Shown here: piece by piece, positions 47,905-57,430 of the stretch | Layout: each line of letters opens with the position of its first letter | How positions within the stretch are numbered: the stretch's first letter is position 1 | Source of the DNA: Bacillus sp. JCM 19041 | GTDB taxonomy: Bacteria; Bacillota; Bacilli; Bacillales; Bacillaceae_D | Length of the DNA stretch: 63,966 bases | Assembly (NCBI GenBank): GCA_001310375.1 | Contig: BAXC01000010.1 | Location: 1-63,966 of the forward strand | Reading direction: 5' to 3' | The notes under the pieces: model-generated | Seen by the model: the letters and a program-made list of their open reading frames with translations, nothing else | What the model was told of the DNA's origin: nothing | The model's database searches: none | Position numbers and translations under genes: made by a program

Positions 47905-48045
47905 CAGGAACTAGCGGACGGCATGCACGTAGACTCCTACGGGAGATAAGACGAAGATGAGACATGCAGCTATGCTGTGTGGCTCATCCGTCGCCCGCGG
48001 AAAGCGAAGTGTATGCCGGAAGCGACGCCAAAGCATCGTCTCATT
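47905..48045 (-). repeat. Dispersed GC-rich repeat, copy D (inverted, most complete)
   Basis: On the minus strand it reads GCTTCCGGCATACACTTCGC and TTTCCGCGGGCGACGG, a hairpin GATGAG...CTCATC, TCTTCGTCTTATCTCCCGTA, GGAGTCTACGTGCATGCCGT and CCGCTAG. It contains all modules seen separately in copies A, B and C, so it is probably closest to the full element (about 140 bp). Confidence 0.8.
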
Positions 48046-48159
48046 GACGGTTTCTTTTTTTTAGGATCAGCGTATGCATTTGCTTGCGCTGTTTTTTATG
48101 TTTAGTCATAAAGAGAAAAAGGAATGGACGTACACTACGAAAAAAGAGGTGTAGGCGCG

Positions 48160-48446
48160 ATGAACAAGCTAGTGTTAGTGATGAAAGATGAGGTCAAGAA
48201 ACGCCAGTTGAATTATGGAGGAGTGAAGCATTCGATGATGAAGTAAACAATGAGCTTTTTGAAACAATAGCAGCACAGTTTGATTCCGATAAAGTTGTAA
48301 CTAAAGACGAAAATGAACCACTTCTAACACTTCGCCTCGAACCAATAGAGTCAACAGAAATCTCGTCCTATGTCAGGGATTTCTCAATTGATGCGAAGAA
48401 AAAAGATGAATTAATAAGCTATTTAAATGAGGAATCAACAAAATAA
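48160..48446 (+). CDS. Small acidic hypothetical protein (one frameshift)
   Basis: About 95 residues if one base lost within 48217-48228 is restored: N-terminal MNKLVLVMKDEVKKRQLNYG, then EAFDDEVNNELFETIAA through LISYLNEESTK. The restored frame is continuous to TAA 48444-48446, has normal codon use and ends in a shared terminator, which supports a real gene. The sequence is acidic and probably helical in its second half. No family recognised. It is convergent with the acetyltransferase, with stops 18 bp apart. Confidence 0.55.
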
Positions 48447-48469
48447 CCCAGCAGATCTGCTGGGTTATT
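48442..48469. terminator. Shared bidirectional terminator
   Basis: AATAACCCAGCAGA (48442-48455) and TCTGCTGGGTTATT (48456-48469) form a perfect palindrome containing the stop codons of both convergent genes. Confidence 0.8.
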
Positions 48470-49744
48470 TAAAACTCTCTGCAGACGCTTGCCGGGAGCG
48501 AGGGGAAAGAGGGAAACGTATTTATCTTCATCCATCATAAAAAATTTGCCGTAAAGCTGTAACTCAGCAATACCAGGTAAGCTAATTTTTTTGTTAAAAA
48601 GAATCAAATAGACTGGTGCCTCGTTTGGTAAATGACCGAAAAAAGCACGAATCGTTGCTGCTTCACCATTAATCAATCCATGTTTGAGGTGAAAAGTAGG
48701 ACGTTGGTAACCGAGTAACAACCCCGTAAGAGTTTGTATGCTCATCTCTAATTGAGGCGCAGTTGTTGTTGGTTCACAACTAATATTTTCCTCTAGTGAT
48801 AAAACAAATGTTGCTTGATTCCATGTTGCATAAGGATCGTTTACTTTTATTGTGTAATGACCGCCGTCCCCAACTAAAAAAGGAAATTGTGTGAGAAATG
48901 CTTTCACATCTACTATTCTCGCCATAAAATATGGACTTGCTTCGGCTTTTGTTTTAGGGTCTGGCAAGAAATAGTGCAAAGCATCTGCGCTAGCTGCTGG
49001 TAGTTCAGCGGTCTCAATCATTGAATCATGCTGACCAATAAAGGAAAGCAGCGCGTTTAGGCCGTTTAAGTCGTTATAGATCATTTCCTCAACTTCAAGG
49101 TGGTTCTCCTGGATTTGATAAACGATATACGCCGTCGGATTACCGCCCTCATCTTGGTAGACAGCTGTTGAGTGGCTTTTGTATTTCCTTTTAAGTTCTT
49201 CCCACCACCATGACTCACGATCTAACATTCCGTGAGTTTGTTTGCGTTCATAGACATCTCTGACTAGAGAATCGGAAAAAGGAACGCGCGATAGGGTCCC
49301 TTTCGTTAACGGAGTTGCTTTTGGTAATTGATGTTTTTTTAGCGTGTAGGTTATTTCATCACAGAGAATCTCCCAGCCAAACGCCCGATAAAAAGGAACA
49401 GAAAAAGGATTAAGGTAGGAAAGCAATTGCCCTTGTGTACGCATGGAATCAAGAGCTTGAATAAGTAGTTTCTTGACGAGTCCTTTCCTCCGATATTCAG
49501 GGTATGAGGCTACCCCTGCGATACCTCCCATTGCCATTCGTTTGCCGTACACGGTTACTTGAAACGGCAGGATATCTAGTTTTGCATGGACATTGCCGTT
49601 AACTACTTCGCCATAATGAATCGCTTTGTTCCAAGAGACACGACTAGCAGCACGTCTTTCCTCTGAAGCATTGACTTGAAAAGCATAACAACTTAATTGA
49701 AGCGCTTGCTCAAACTCTGCATCTGTCAAAAGTTGAATGGTCAT
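48465..49744 (-). CDS. Eis-like GNAT N-acetyltransferase (one frameshift)
   Basis: About 426 residues after restoring one base at 48492-48493; the restored end APGQASAESFK stops at TAA 48467-48465. N-terminal GNAT domain with acetyl-CoA motif VASYPEYRRKGLVKKLL, second GNAT-like domain, and a C-terminal SCP2-like domain (about 300-400), the layout of Eis/YcsD-type enhanced-survival acetyltransferases. These acetylate amine groups of peptides or aminoglycosides. GAGGAGG precedes ATG 49744. Confidence 0.88.
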
Positions 49745-49864
49745 TTCATTCTCCTCCTCTGTGACTTGCTTGAATGGGTCTAGTGTAGCATGATTCGAAC
49801 GGTATGTTGCTTGGAATTATGGTACAATACGACAAAACAGTCGATATTAAATGAGGTGAAGAGA

Positions 49865-51239
49865 ATGGACACATCGGTAACAACGTATTTGCAAAAAAAT
49901 CGTGAAGCGCATTTGCAGGAATTAAATGATTTTTTAAGATTACAAAGCATTAGTTCTATTTCTGAACATAAAGAAGATATAAGAGAGACAGCGAATTGGC
50001 TAGAAAAAGCGTTTATTCGTGCTGGAATTGAAAACGTTGAAGTAATTGAAACGGCTAAACACCCTGTCGTTTATGCTGATTGGCTTGGTGCAGGCAAGGA
50101 CGCGAAAACGATTCTAGTGTATGGTCATTATGATGTACAGCCTGTTGACCCATTGCATTTATGGGAAACAGAGCCTTTTGAGCCAACGGTTCGAGAAGGT
50201 AAGCTTTATGCCGAGGTGCAACGGACGATAAGGGTCAGACGTTTATGCACATGAAAGCAGTTGAAGCAATGTTAAAGACTGAAGGTACGCTACCGTTTAA
50301 TGTAAAGTTTTTAATCGAAGGCGAGGAAGAAATTGGATCGCCTAACTTGGATGCTTTTGTTGAAAATGAAAAAGAACGCTTAGCTGCCGATGTACTGCTT
50401 ATTTCCGACACGCCAATGCTTGAAGCTGGTAAGCCTGCGATTTGTACAGGTTTGCGAGGCTTAGCTGCTATTGAAGTTCGAGTCAAAGGAACAAAAGGAG
50501 ATCTCCATTCTGGCTTGTATGGAGGGGCTGTGCAGAACTCTCTCCATGCACTGGTGCAACTAATTGCAACTATGAGAGATGATCAAGGTACTATTACTGT
50601 TGATGGGTTTTATGATGGTATTGAAGATGTGCCTGCTGAAGAAATGGAAAGCATATCTGCACTTGGTGATGGCGATGTAACGATGAAAGAAGAACTTGGA
50701 GTAAATGAGTTGTTTGGAGAACCTGGATATACGTCAAGAGAGCGTACGTGGATTAGCCAACACTTGAATTAAATGGGCTATTTGGCGGCTTTCAAGGTGA
50801 AGGCGTTAAAACAGTTATTCCAGCGGAGGCTACTGCAAAAATTACGTGCCGTCTTGTACCTGGACAAGATCCAATTGATATTCTAGAAAAAATTGAAGCG
50901 CATATACGCGAAAACACGCCTGCTGGTGTGACGATTACAACGGAGCGTCACGATACTGGAAAGCCGTTTGCTGCACCAGTAACGGATGCCGCGTTTGCTG
51001 CAGCAGCGCGTGCTTATGAACGTGTTTATAAGACGGATGTGGCTTATACGAGAATGGGTGGTTCGATTCCAGTTGTTGAAACATTTGATTCTCAACTAAA
51101 GATACCGATTGTATTAATGGGCTTTGGTTTACCAAGTGAGAATTTCCACGCACCGAATGAACATTTCCACCTTGAAAACTTTGATAAAGGTTTAGAAACG
51201 ATTATTGCGTTTTGGGATGAGTATGGAAAAAGTGAATAA
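49865..51239 (+). CDS. M20 family dipeptidase (two frameshifts)
   Basis: About 458 residues after restoring bases at 50211-50212 and at 50756. Metal ligands in VYGHYDVQP, GATDDKGQ (restored), EGEEEIGS, and the late GFGLPSENFHAPNEHF; a dimerisation domain lies in between (KGTKGDLHSGLYGG). It cleaves dipeptides in the cytoplasm. ATG 49865 has GAGGTGAAGAG upstream; the frame is open 25 codons further but without a ribosome site. A TACAAT at 49823-49828 may be the -10 box. Confidence 0.9.
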
Positions 51240-51415
51240 AAGAGATGGATGGGCGTAATGCTCATCTTTTTTAATTTTAAAAAAAGGTTTATAAGGCGTT
51301 TAATCGTAATCAAATTTAAACATACTGCAAATAATAGGTCCAAGATGAATACAATCGCCCTTAGAATGTAGTAAACTAAGGGAGATATGATTGTATCGTG
51401 GAAGGAGTCAATTGC

Positions 51416-52192
51416 ATGGAACCGCAGAGAAAACCAGAGATAAAGTTAATCGCACTTGATATGGACGGAACGTTGCTTGATGATAATCATGAAATATCTG
51501 CAGCGAATCGTGAAGCGATTGCCGAAGCTCAAGAAATGAATGTTCATGTAGTCATTGCAACTGGTAGAACGTTAGCTACATGTGGAAAGTACGCCCAGTC
51601 GCTTGATCTAAAGAATTATGTGGTAACAGCGAATGGTGGAGAAATTTACAATCATGAAGGTGAGCTATTTTCTGCAAGTCATTTGGCAGAAGAAGCGGTT
51701 GATCATATTTATGAGTTAACAAAAAAACATGGCATTCATGTGTGGGGTGCTTCCGCTGATAACTTATATCGAGGTGAACTACCGCCTGATCGACATGATC
51801 ATGAATGGCTAAAGTTCGGCTTCGATACAGAAGATGATCTGATTCGAGAAAGCATTGTGAATGATTTACGAGAAAGAGGCATAACGGAATTAACAAACTC
51901 AAGCCCAACAAACGTTGAAATAAATGCAATAGGCATTAATAAAGCAAATGCATTAAAGATCGTTTGTGATCAATTGGGAATCTCACTAAATGAAGTGATG
52001 GCTGTTGGTGATAGTTTAAATGATATTGCAATGATTGAGGAAGCTGGCTTAGGCGTGGCGATGGGCAACGCTCAGGACGCAGTCAAACGAAAAGCTGATT
52101 GGATTACAGCAACAAATATAAATGATGGGGTTGCTGCAGCGATTCAACGCTGGGTGATATTACCGGGAAGTATTGATAAAGACAGAGGTTGA
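51416..52192 (+). CDS. HAD-superfamily Cof-type phosphatase
   Basis: 258 residues. Catalytic ALDMDGTLLDD (motif I), VVIATGRTLAT (motif II), INKANALK with motif III lysine, and MAVGDSLNDIAMIEEAG (motif IV), with a C2 cap between. Such enzymes dephosphorylate sugar phosphates, PLP or FMN precursors. ATG 51416 is set by GGAAGGAG 9 nt upstream. Its stop lies in the loop of the following terminator. Confidence 0.88.
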   Translation: MEPQRKPEIKLIALDMDGTLLDDNHEISAANREAIAEAQEMNVHVVIATGRTLATCGKYAQSLDLKNYVVTANGGEIYNHEGELFSASHLAEEAVDHIYELTKKHGIHVWGASADNLYRGELPPDRHDHEWLKFGFDTEDDLIRESIVNDLRERGITELTNSSPTNVEINAIGINKANALKIVCDQLGISLNEVMAVGDSLNDIAMIEEAGLGVAMGNAQDAVKRKADWITATNINDGVAAAIQRWVILPGSIDKDRG

Positions 52193-52209
52193 TTCCTCTG
52201 TCTTTTTTT
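52178..52209 (+). terminator. Rho-independent terminator
   Basis: AAAGACAGAGG (52178-52188) pairs with CCTCTGTCTTT (52195-52205), followed by T residues; the HAD gene stop TGA 52190-52192 lies in the loop. Confidence 0.93.
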
Positions 52210-52242
52210 GTTGTTTAGGGAACCCTAGTGAGACATTCATTC

Positions 52243-52288
52243 TTGACAAAGTTGAGCAAGGGAATTAAAGTTGCATTAAAGAAACTTT
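52243..52288 (+). promoter_or_regulatory. mnt promoter with overlapping palindromic operator
   Basis: TTGACA (52243-52248), 17 bp, then TAAAGT (52266-52271) as a weak -10. An inverted repeat with arms AAAGTT and AACTTT (52267-52288, containing TTGCATTAAAGAAAC) overlaps the -10. Its position and A/T-rich arms around a TTGC core recall MntR operators, so manganese-dependent repression is a reasonable inference. Confidence 0.55.
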
Positions 52289-52361
52289 ATTGTGGACAGG
52301 AAATTATTAAAGATATGTGCATACATTAAGAAAAGTGATTGTTAAAGAAGGGGGATACAAA

Positions 52362-53315
52362 ATGATTTTTAAGAAAATGGGGACTGGTTTAATAAGTGTT
52401 GGAGCAATCACTGCTTTAGCGGCATGTGGAAATAGTGGTGAGGAAACGGTTGTTTCAGAAGAAAACCCTATTCAAGTTGTTGCTACAATTGCTCAGATTG
52501 GTGAACCTCTTGCGGAAATAGGAGGCGAATTAGTTGAAGTAGAGACGGTGATGGGTCCTGGTGTTGACCCACATGTGTATGAACCGTCGCAAAGTGATAT
52601 TCAGTTGCTTCAAAATGCGGATGTGATCTTTTATAATGGATTGCATTTAGAAGCCCAAATGTCTGATGTGTTTAATAATATTGATGTAAATGCAATCGCC
52701 GTAGGAGAGTCGATTTCAACTGGTGACCTACTTGAAGATGAAGAAGAAGAGGGTATGGATGATCCACATATTTGGTTTGATGTCCAGCTATGGCAACAAG
52801 CGCTAGATACAGCAGTCGAACAACTCAAGGAAATGGCACCTAAAGAAGCCGACCTATTAGAAGAAAACAAGCAAGCTTATTTTGAAGAACTTGAGGAGCT
52901 ATATACGTATTCAACAGAAACGTTTGCTAAGATTCCTAGTGAACAACGCATTCTTGTTACTGCTCACGATGCTTTCCAATATTTTGGTCAGATGAATGAA
53001 ATTGAAGTGATTGGGCTTCAAGGATTAAGTACGGAAGCTGAAGTTGGTATTTCAGACATTCAGTCGACAATTGAGACAATCGTTGATAAGGAAGTTCCAG
53101 CTGTATTTGTGGAGAGCAGTGTAAATGATTCGTCCATTCAAGCAGTTATTGAAGGTGCCGCTGAATCAGGTTTAGAAGTGGAATTAGGCGGAACACTATA
53201 TTCAGATGCCATGGGTGATGCAGGAACAGAAGAAGGGACTTATATCGGCATGTATCGCTATAACGTTGATACGATTTACGATGCATTAACAGCTTCAGAA
53301 GAAGATGAACAATAA
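52362..53315 (+). CDS. mntA: Manganese/zinc ABC transporter substrate-binding lipoprotein
   Basis: 317 residues. Lipobox TALAACGN, then a cluster A-I binding protein. Metal ligands: histidine in GVDPHVYEP, histidine in DDPHIWFD, and later acidic residues (VESSVNDSS; TLYSDAMG). An acidic DEEEEGMDD loop precedes the second histidine, but there is no long histidine-rich loop of zinc-specific ZnuA, which with the permease pair favours manganese. ATG 52362 has AAGGGGGA upstream. First gene of a four-gene operon. Confidence 0.9.
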   Translation: MIFKKMGTGLISVGAITALAACGNSGEETVVSEENPIQVVATIAQIGEPLAEIGGELVEVETVMGPGVDPHVYEPSQSDIQLLQNADVIFYNGLHLEAQMSDVFNNIDVNAIAVGESISTGDLLEDEEEEGMDDPHIWFDVQLWQQALDTAVEQLKEMAPKEADLLEENKQAYFEELEELYTYSTETFAKIPSEQRILVTAHDAFQYFGQMNEIEVIGLQGLSTEAEVGISDIQSTIETIVDKEVPAVFVESSVNDSSIQAVIEGAAESGLEVELGGTLYSDAMGDAGTEEGTYIGMYRYNVDTIYDALTASEEDEQ

Positions 53316-53345
53316 CGTTAAGCGACCAACAGGAGATGAATGAAC

Positions 53346-54101
53346 ATGAGTGTACTTAAAGTAGAAGGGCTAAGTGCGGCATATCGAAAAAATACGGTCT
53401 TAAACAATGTGACATTCGAAGTGGAGCAAGGTACGCTCACAGGAATTGTTGGACCTAACGGTGCCGGTAAATCCACATTGATTAAAACATTATTACAGCT
53501 GCACCCCCATTTAACTGGAAAAGTAGAATTCTTTGGTTCATCGATTAAAAAAGAAAAAACAAGGGTTGGTTATGTACCTCAGCGTGGTTCAGTTGATTGG
53601 GATTTTCCAACAGATGCACTGGATGTTGTGATGATGGGACTTTACGGGAAAATCGGATGGTTAAAACGCCCAACGAAACGTCACCGAGAAAAGGCCCTGG
53701 CAGCACTTGAAAAAGTAGGTATGGCTGATTATGCTAAACGGCAGATTAGCCAACTGTCGGGTGGACAACAACAACGAGTATTTCTTGCTAGAGCGCTTAT
53801 TCAAGAAGCGGACCTGTATTTTATGGATGAGCCACTTGCTGGCGTAGATGCAGCTACAGAAAGAGCAATCATGGCCATTTTAAAAGAGTTGCGAGAGCAA
53901 GGGAAAACCGTGCTTGTTGTTCACCATGACTTGCAAACAGTAGAAGATTACTTTGATCAAGTTCTGTTTTTAAATAAAACGGTGGTTGCCCATGGTTCAA
54001 CTTCTTCTACATTTACGCCAGAAAATATCGCAAAAGCATACGGAGGCGCCGTTCGCTTTATGAAGGAGGAGGCGTATAGTGTCAATTCTAGCATCCGTTA
54101 A
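53346..54101 (+). CDS. mntB: Manganese ABC transporter ATP-binding protein
   Basis: About 251 residues. Walker A GPNGAGKST, VPQRGSVDWDFP (the Q-loop form typical of metal ABC ATPases), signature QLSGGQQQRVFLARAL, Walker B YFMDEPLAGVD and switch histidine VVHHDL. Powers uptake through the two permeases downstream. The start is ambiguous between ATG 53340 and 53346 because both follow AGGAGATGA; 53346 has better spacing. Overlaps mntC by 23 bp. Confidence 0.92.
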   Translation: MSVLKVEGLSAAYRKNTVLNNVTFEVEQGTLTGIVGPNGAGKSTLIKTLLQLHPHLTGKVEFFGSSIKKEKTRVGYVPQRGSVDWDFPTDALDVVMMGLYGKIGWLKRPTKRHREKALAALEKVGMADYAKRQISQLSGGQQQRVFLARALIQEADLYFMDEPLAGVDAATERAIMAILKELREQGKTVLVVHHDLQTVEDYFDQVLFLNKTVVAHGSTSSTFTPENIAKAYGGAVRFMKEEAYSVNSSIR

Positions 54102-54998
54102 TTTTCAGTGGGTTCTTGTAAGTACGATTATGCTTGGTGTTGCTTCGGGTATGTTTGGCACACTTGCTTACTGGAAAAAACAAAGCTTAATGAGTGACGC
54201 CCTCTCTCATGCTGCACTTCCTGGTGTTGTGATTGCTTTTATGATTATGAACGAGAAGAACCTATTTTTATTAATCTTAGGGGCGGGAATCAGCGCATTG
54301 CTCGGAGCCTGGTTTATTCATGCAATTAAATCATCGACCCGCATTAAAGAAGATGCAGCGATGGTATAATTCTTTCAGTCTTTTTTGGGGCTGGCATCGT
54401 ATTGTTATCAATCGTCAACCGAACGGGCGGAGGGAATCAAAGTGGTCTCGATACGTTTATCTTTGGGCAAGCGGCCAGCATGGTGAGAAGTGATGTGTAT
54501 ACGATGGCTGGGCTTGCAGTTGCTATTATTCTCCTAATTGTCATCGCCTTTAAGGAATGGAAACTTTATTTGTTTGATCCTGATTTTGCGAAGGGACTAG
54601 GGTTATCATCCTCTACGATGAACGTGCTCTATGTCTTTGGACTTGTTACAACGATCGTTATTGGAATTCAAGCGGTAGGAGTTATTCTAATGGCGGCGTT
54701 ATTAATCATTCCAGCCGTTAGTGCACGATACTGGACACACTCATTTAAAATGATGATGATATTAGCGGCTATTTTTGGTGGTTTGTCTGGTGCGTTAGGT
54801 ACATTTGTTAGTGCTCAAGGAACAGGTTGGCCAACAGGTCCGTTTATTGTGATAGCAGCATCTATTTTTTTCATCATTTCCCTTGTTTTTGGAAAAGAGA
54901 AAGGGTTATTAGTGGAGCAGGTTGAGTTCAAGAATCAACAGAGAAAGGCAATTGCACAAAATGAACTACCAGGTGTGTTGAAAGAAGGTGACCACTAA
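54079..54998 (+). CDS. mntC: Manganese ABC transporter permease (one frameshift)
   Basis: About 306 residues after restoring one G at 54363-54364 (AAMGIILSVFFGAG). ABC-3 family: LMSDALSHAALPGVVIAF near the N-terminus and AVGVILMAALLIIPAVSARY in the last third, seven to nine membrane segments. Start GTG 54079 follows GAAGGAGGAGG and lies inside mntB; its stop overlaps the mntD start. Confidence 0.9.
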
Positions 54999-55891
54999 TG
55001 GTTTCTTATGAAGGTTGGATTCTAATAACAGGGGCGCTTGTCGGAATTACATGTGGGATTATTGGTGCATTCCTCGTTTTGAGACGTATGGCAATGATGG
55101 CTGATGCAATAAGTCATACGGTCTTACTAGGGATCGTAGTCGCGTTCATGATTACAAACAGCCTCGAAGGAATTCATATGTTAATTGGCGCTACGATTGC
55201 AGGAGTCCTCACTACGTTTCTGGTGCAGTGGTTTCATTCAAAAGGAGTTCAACATGATGCATCCATCGGAGTTGTGTTTACATCTTTATTTGCGCTAGGA
55301 GTTATTTTGATTTCCACACAAGTCGGAAATGTTCATTTGGATGTTAAACACGCATTAATGGGCGAAATCTTATATATACCTTGGAATACAGTGAGTGTAT
55401 TAGGGTTTGAAATCCCTGTAGCAACGCTAATGTTGTTCATCGTGCTCGTCATAGTTCTCTTCTTTATTATTGCTTTTTATAAAGAATGGAAAATTACTGC
55501 ATTTGATCCTGCTTTGGCCTTAAGTCTTGGACTGCCTGTCGCATTCTTACATTATTTATTTATGACGCTCGTTTCGATTACGACAGTTGCATCATTTGAT
55601 GCAGTAGGAGCTATTATGGTTGTGGCGATGTTAATCACTCCTGCGGCAGCTGCTTATCTATGGACAGAACGCCTTTTGATTATGATTGGTTTAAGTGCCT
55701 TCTTTGGAGCTATTTCAGCAATTGGCGGTTATTATTTTGCTCTTTGGCTTGATAGCTCAGTATCTGGAGCAATGGCAATCATGACAGGTGTGGTGTTTTT
55801 AATTAGCTTTATAGGTTCGCCATCTCATGGTCTTGTTTCCAGATGGATTAGACCTACTCAGAAAAACGATGCAGAGCAAGCCCCTTCTTAG
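54998..55891 (+). CDS. mntD: Manganese ABC transporter permease
   Basis: 297 residues, ABC-3 family. [18 protein letters not shown] and [19 protein letters not shown] are the family landmarks; eight to nine membrane segments and a basic C-terminal tail. It starts on the A of the mntC stop (TAATGG), so it is coupled. Two different permeases suggest a heterodimeric channel as in B. subtilis MntCD. Its stop overlaps that of the convergent UPF0302 gene by 4 bp. Confidence 0.92.
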   Translation: MVSYEGWILITGALVGITCGIIGAFLVLRRMAMMADAISHTVLLGIVVAFMITNSLEGIHMLIGATIAGVLTTFLVQWFHSKGVQHDASIGVVFTSLFALGVILISTQVGNVHLDVKHALMGEILYIPWNTVSVLGFEIPVATLMLFIVLVIVLFFIIAFYKEWKITAFDPALALSLGLPVAFLHYLFMTLVSITTVASFDAVGAIMVVAMLITPAAAAYLWTERLLIMIGLSAFFGAISAIGGYYFALWLDSSVSGAMAIMTGVVFLISFIGSPSHGLVSRWIRPTQKNDAEQAPS

Positions 55892-55904
55892 GAGCTTGCT
55901 TCTT
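55875..55904. terminator. Terminator overlapping two stop codons
   Basis: AGCAAGC (55875-55881) pairs with GCTTGCT (55894-55900), inner CCT/AGG, then TCTTT on plus. It contains the stops of mntD and of the convergent gene. Confidence 0.65.
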
Positions 55905-56442
55905 TATGCATGTCTTGAACGTGGCGAAGCTGTCTTGATAAACGGGCAAATTCTTCGTGGTTTCGATCATCTAATGCTTTATCAATTGCGGCACGAAGAA
56001 CGTTTATTTGATTTTCGTTCGAAACATGGTCAAGCAGATCGGCTGTTTCTTGTTCATATGCTTGAAACTGTTTGTAATGTCGATAACTGCGATGAATCGG
56101 TGTCTCAAGCAATTGTTGATATAAATGGTTTAAGTGTCGACCGTAAAAATGAACAACCAAATAAATAGGGCTGGATGGATTTGTTAAAATATCGTCACGT
56201 GCTTTCGATACACTTTCCGTTTTTCGCTTACCTTGGACATAATAAAAACCAGGCTCATCTGATTGCGTACTCGCAATAACTAGAGTGCGAGAATGTGGTT
56301 GAATCTTTTCGGTAATACGTAATTGGTGAAGTATGTGGGGCGTTGATTGAATATGGATAAGAAGCGCCCGTGCATCTCGTTGCTTTAAGTGGTGCTTGTT
56401 AACAAACCATTGCAAAAACTGTTTTTTTAATTGGTCACTCAA
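55888..56442 (-). CDS. UPF0302/YpiB-like protein with IDEAL motif
   Basis: 184 residues. N-terminal [19 protein letters not shown] and a C-terminal [20 protein letters not shown] segment that matches the IDEAL domain. B. subtilis YpiB (ReoY) with this architecture is an adaptor in ClpCP-dependent turnover of cell-wall enzyme MurAA. This copy is outside the usual aro/qcr neighbourhood and quite diverged, so it is probably a paralogue. GGAGGGG precedes ATG 56442. Confidence 0.75.
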   Translation of the reverse strand: MSDQLKKQFLQWFVNKHHLKQRDARALLIHIQSTPHILHQLRITEKIQPHSRTLVIASTQSDEPGFYYVQGKRKTESVSKARDDILTNPSSPIYLVVHFYGRHLNHLYQQLLETPIHRSYRHYKQFQAYEQETADLLDHVSNENQINVLRAAIDKALDDRNHEEFARLSRQLRHVQDMHKEASS

Positions 56443-56475
56443 GCGCTCCCCTCCTCTCTCTCTATTAAAACATGA

Positions 56476-56514
56476 AAAAAGCCGTTTCTCTAGGAAAGAG
56501 AAACGGCTTTTTGT
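56476..56514 (-). terminator. Terminator of the yflT-like gene
   Basis: AAAAAGCCGTTTCTC (56476-56490) pairs with GAGAAACGGCTTTTT (56498-56512). The A run on its left gives the U tract for the minus-strand gene ending at 56520; no plus-strand gene enters it. Confidence 0.88.
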
Positions 56515-56519
56515 TCGAC

Positions 56520-56864
56520 TTAAAACGTGAACGGTTCTGGCTGGTTTGTCACAACAAGAATAATTTTGCCTTGATCAAGCTGTTCCTCTAGTTGTTGCGC
56601 TTCATTTTCGCCAAAGCCAAGCTCTTCAAACTTCGCGCGGAGCTCGTCGCCTTTTTTGCGGAATGTGTTTTTAATGGCTGTACCAAGTCCCGTTTCAGAC
56701 GCAGTCACTTTATTGGCATCCGCATTGCTTGCAACACGTTCTGTTCGATCATCATCATGGGTAATTACATAAATATCGTCTTCAGAAATATTGCTTGCTT
56801 TTAATGCGTTAACAGCAGCAATTACTTCTTCGTCATTAAGAAATTCTTTGTATGCAGGTTTCAT
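56520..56864 (-). CDS. yflT: General stress protein, YflT/GSP17M-like
   Basis: 114 residues. N-terminal [20 protein letters not shown] is the heat-induced stress protein domain, followed by a helical [22 protein letters not shown] stretch and KIILVVT. Function unknown; B. subtilis YflT belongs to the sigma-B regulon. ATG 56864 is set by GCAGGAGG 8 nt upstream. An upstream in-frame ATG at 56930 is rejected because a sigma-B-type promoter lies between. Confidence 0.85.
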   Translation of the reverse strand: MKPAYKEFLNDEEVIAAVNALKASNISEDDIYVITHDDDRTERVASNADANKVTASETGLGTAIKNTFRKKGDELRAKFEELGFGENEAQQLEEQLDQGKIILVVTNQPEPFTF

Positions 56865-56888
56865 TAAAATCGCCTCCTGCTCTATTGA

Positions 56889-56913
56889 ATACCCGTCCAA
56901 ATCATCTTGAAAC
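56889..56913 (-). promoter_or_regulatory. Sigma-B-type promoter
   Basis: On the minus strand: GTTTCA, 13 bp, GGGTAT, 25 bp before the yflT start. The consensus is GTTTAA-N12-14-GGGTAT, so it differs at one position. This agrees with a general stress gene. Confidence 0.8.
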
Positions 56914-56919
56914 AAGGAA

Positions 56920-56948
56920 AAAAGACCCATTTATTATGGGTCTTTTTA
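56920..56948 (-). terminator. Terminator of the DUF3817 gene
   Basis: AAAAGACCCAT (56920-56930) pairs with ATGGGTCTTTT (56936-56946). It follows the minus-strand DUF3817 gene and precedes the sigma-B promoter. Confidence 0.85.
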
Positions 56949-56967
56949 GATAAGTTAGTAAATGGAG

Positions 56968-57252
56968 TTATACTGCAGGAGGTTGCTGCTGTTTCAAAAT
57001 GCGACCTTCAAAGACAAATGGACCAAATGGAATAATCGAAGCAACACTCGCGAATACGGATGTTTTAAATGTCCATTGTTTGCTAAAGAAAAATGTGGCA
57101 ACAAATGCCATGTAAACCATGAATAACACACCATGTGCCATGCCAACAATCGAAACCATTTCAGGCATATCAGCAACGTATTTTAACGGCATAGCGATAA
57201 ATAACAATAGAAGCAATGATGCGCCTTCAGTGTAACTAATCCATTTAAACAT
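56968..57252 (-). CDS. DUF3817 membrane protein
   Basis: 94 residues with three hydrophobic segments: SYTEGASLLLLLFIAMPLKY, VSIVGMAHGVLFMVYMAF and SVFASVASIIPFGPFVFEG. The EG..SLLLL, GMAHG and IPFGPFVFE motifs define DUF3817 (YdzA-like). Function unknown. ATG 57252 is set by AAAAGGTGG. Confidence 0.85.
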   Translation of the reverse strand: MFKWISYTEGASLLLLLFIAMPLKYVADMPEMVSIVGMAHGVLFMVYMAFVATFFFSKQWTFKTSVFASVASIIPFGPFVFEGRILKQQQPPAV

Positions 57253-57430
57253 AAGCGTTCCACCTTTTTGATTTTCTTCTACTAGTATATCAGGACAGAC
57301 TATGCTTATGTATGAAAAGAAAGCACCAACTGCAATTGTCACTCATTTTTCACAAATGACATGATGTTTAACACAAATAAAATGTGGGAACATCAACCGC
57401 AATATGATTTTTCAAGGAGTGGCAAAGCAA

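Noticed and set aside
12909-48045. CRISPR array from the recurring short repeats
   Set aside because: Copies are more than 4 kb apart, in mixed orientation, of unequal length and without regular spacers; no cas genes are present.
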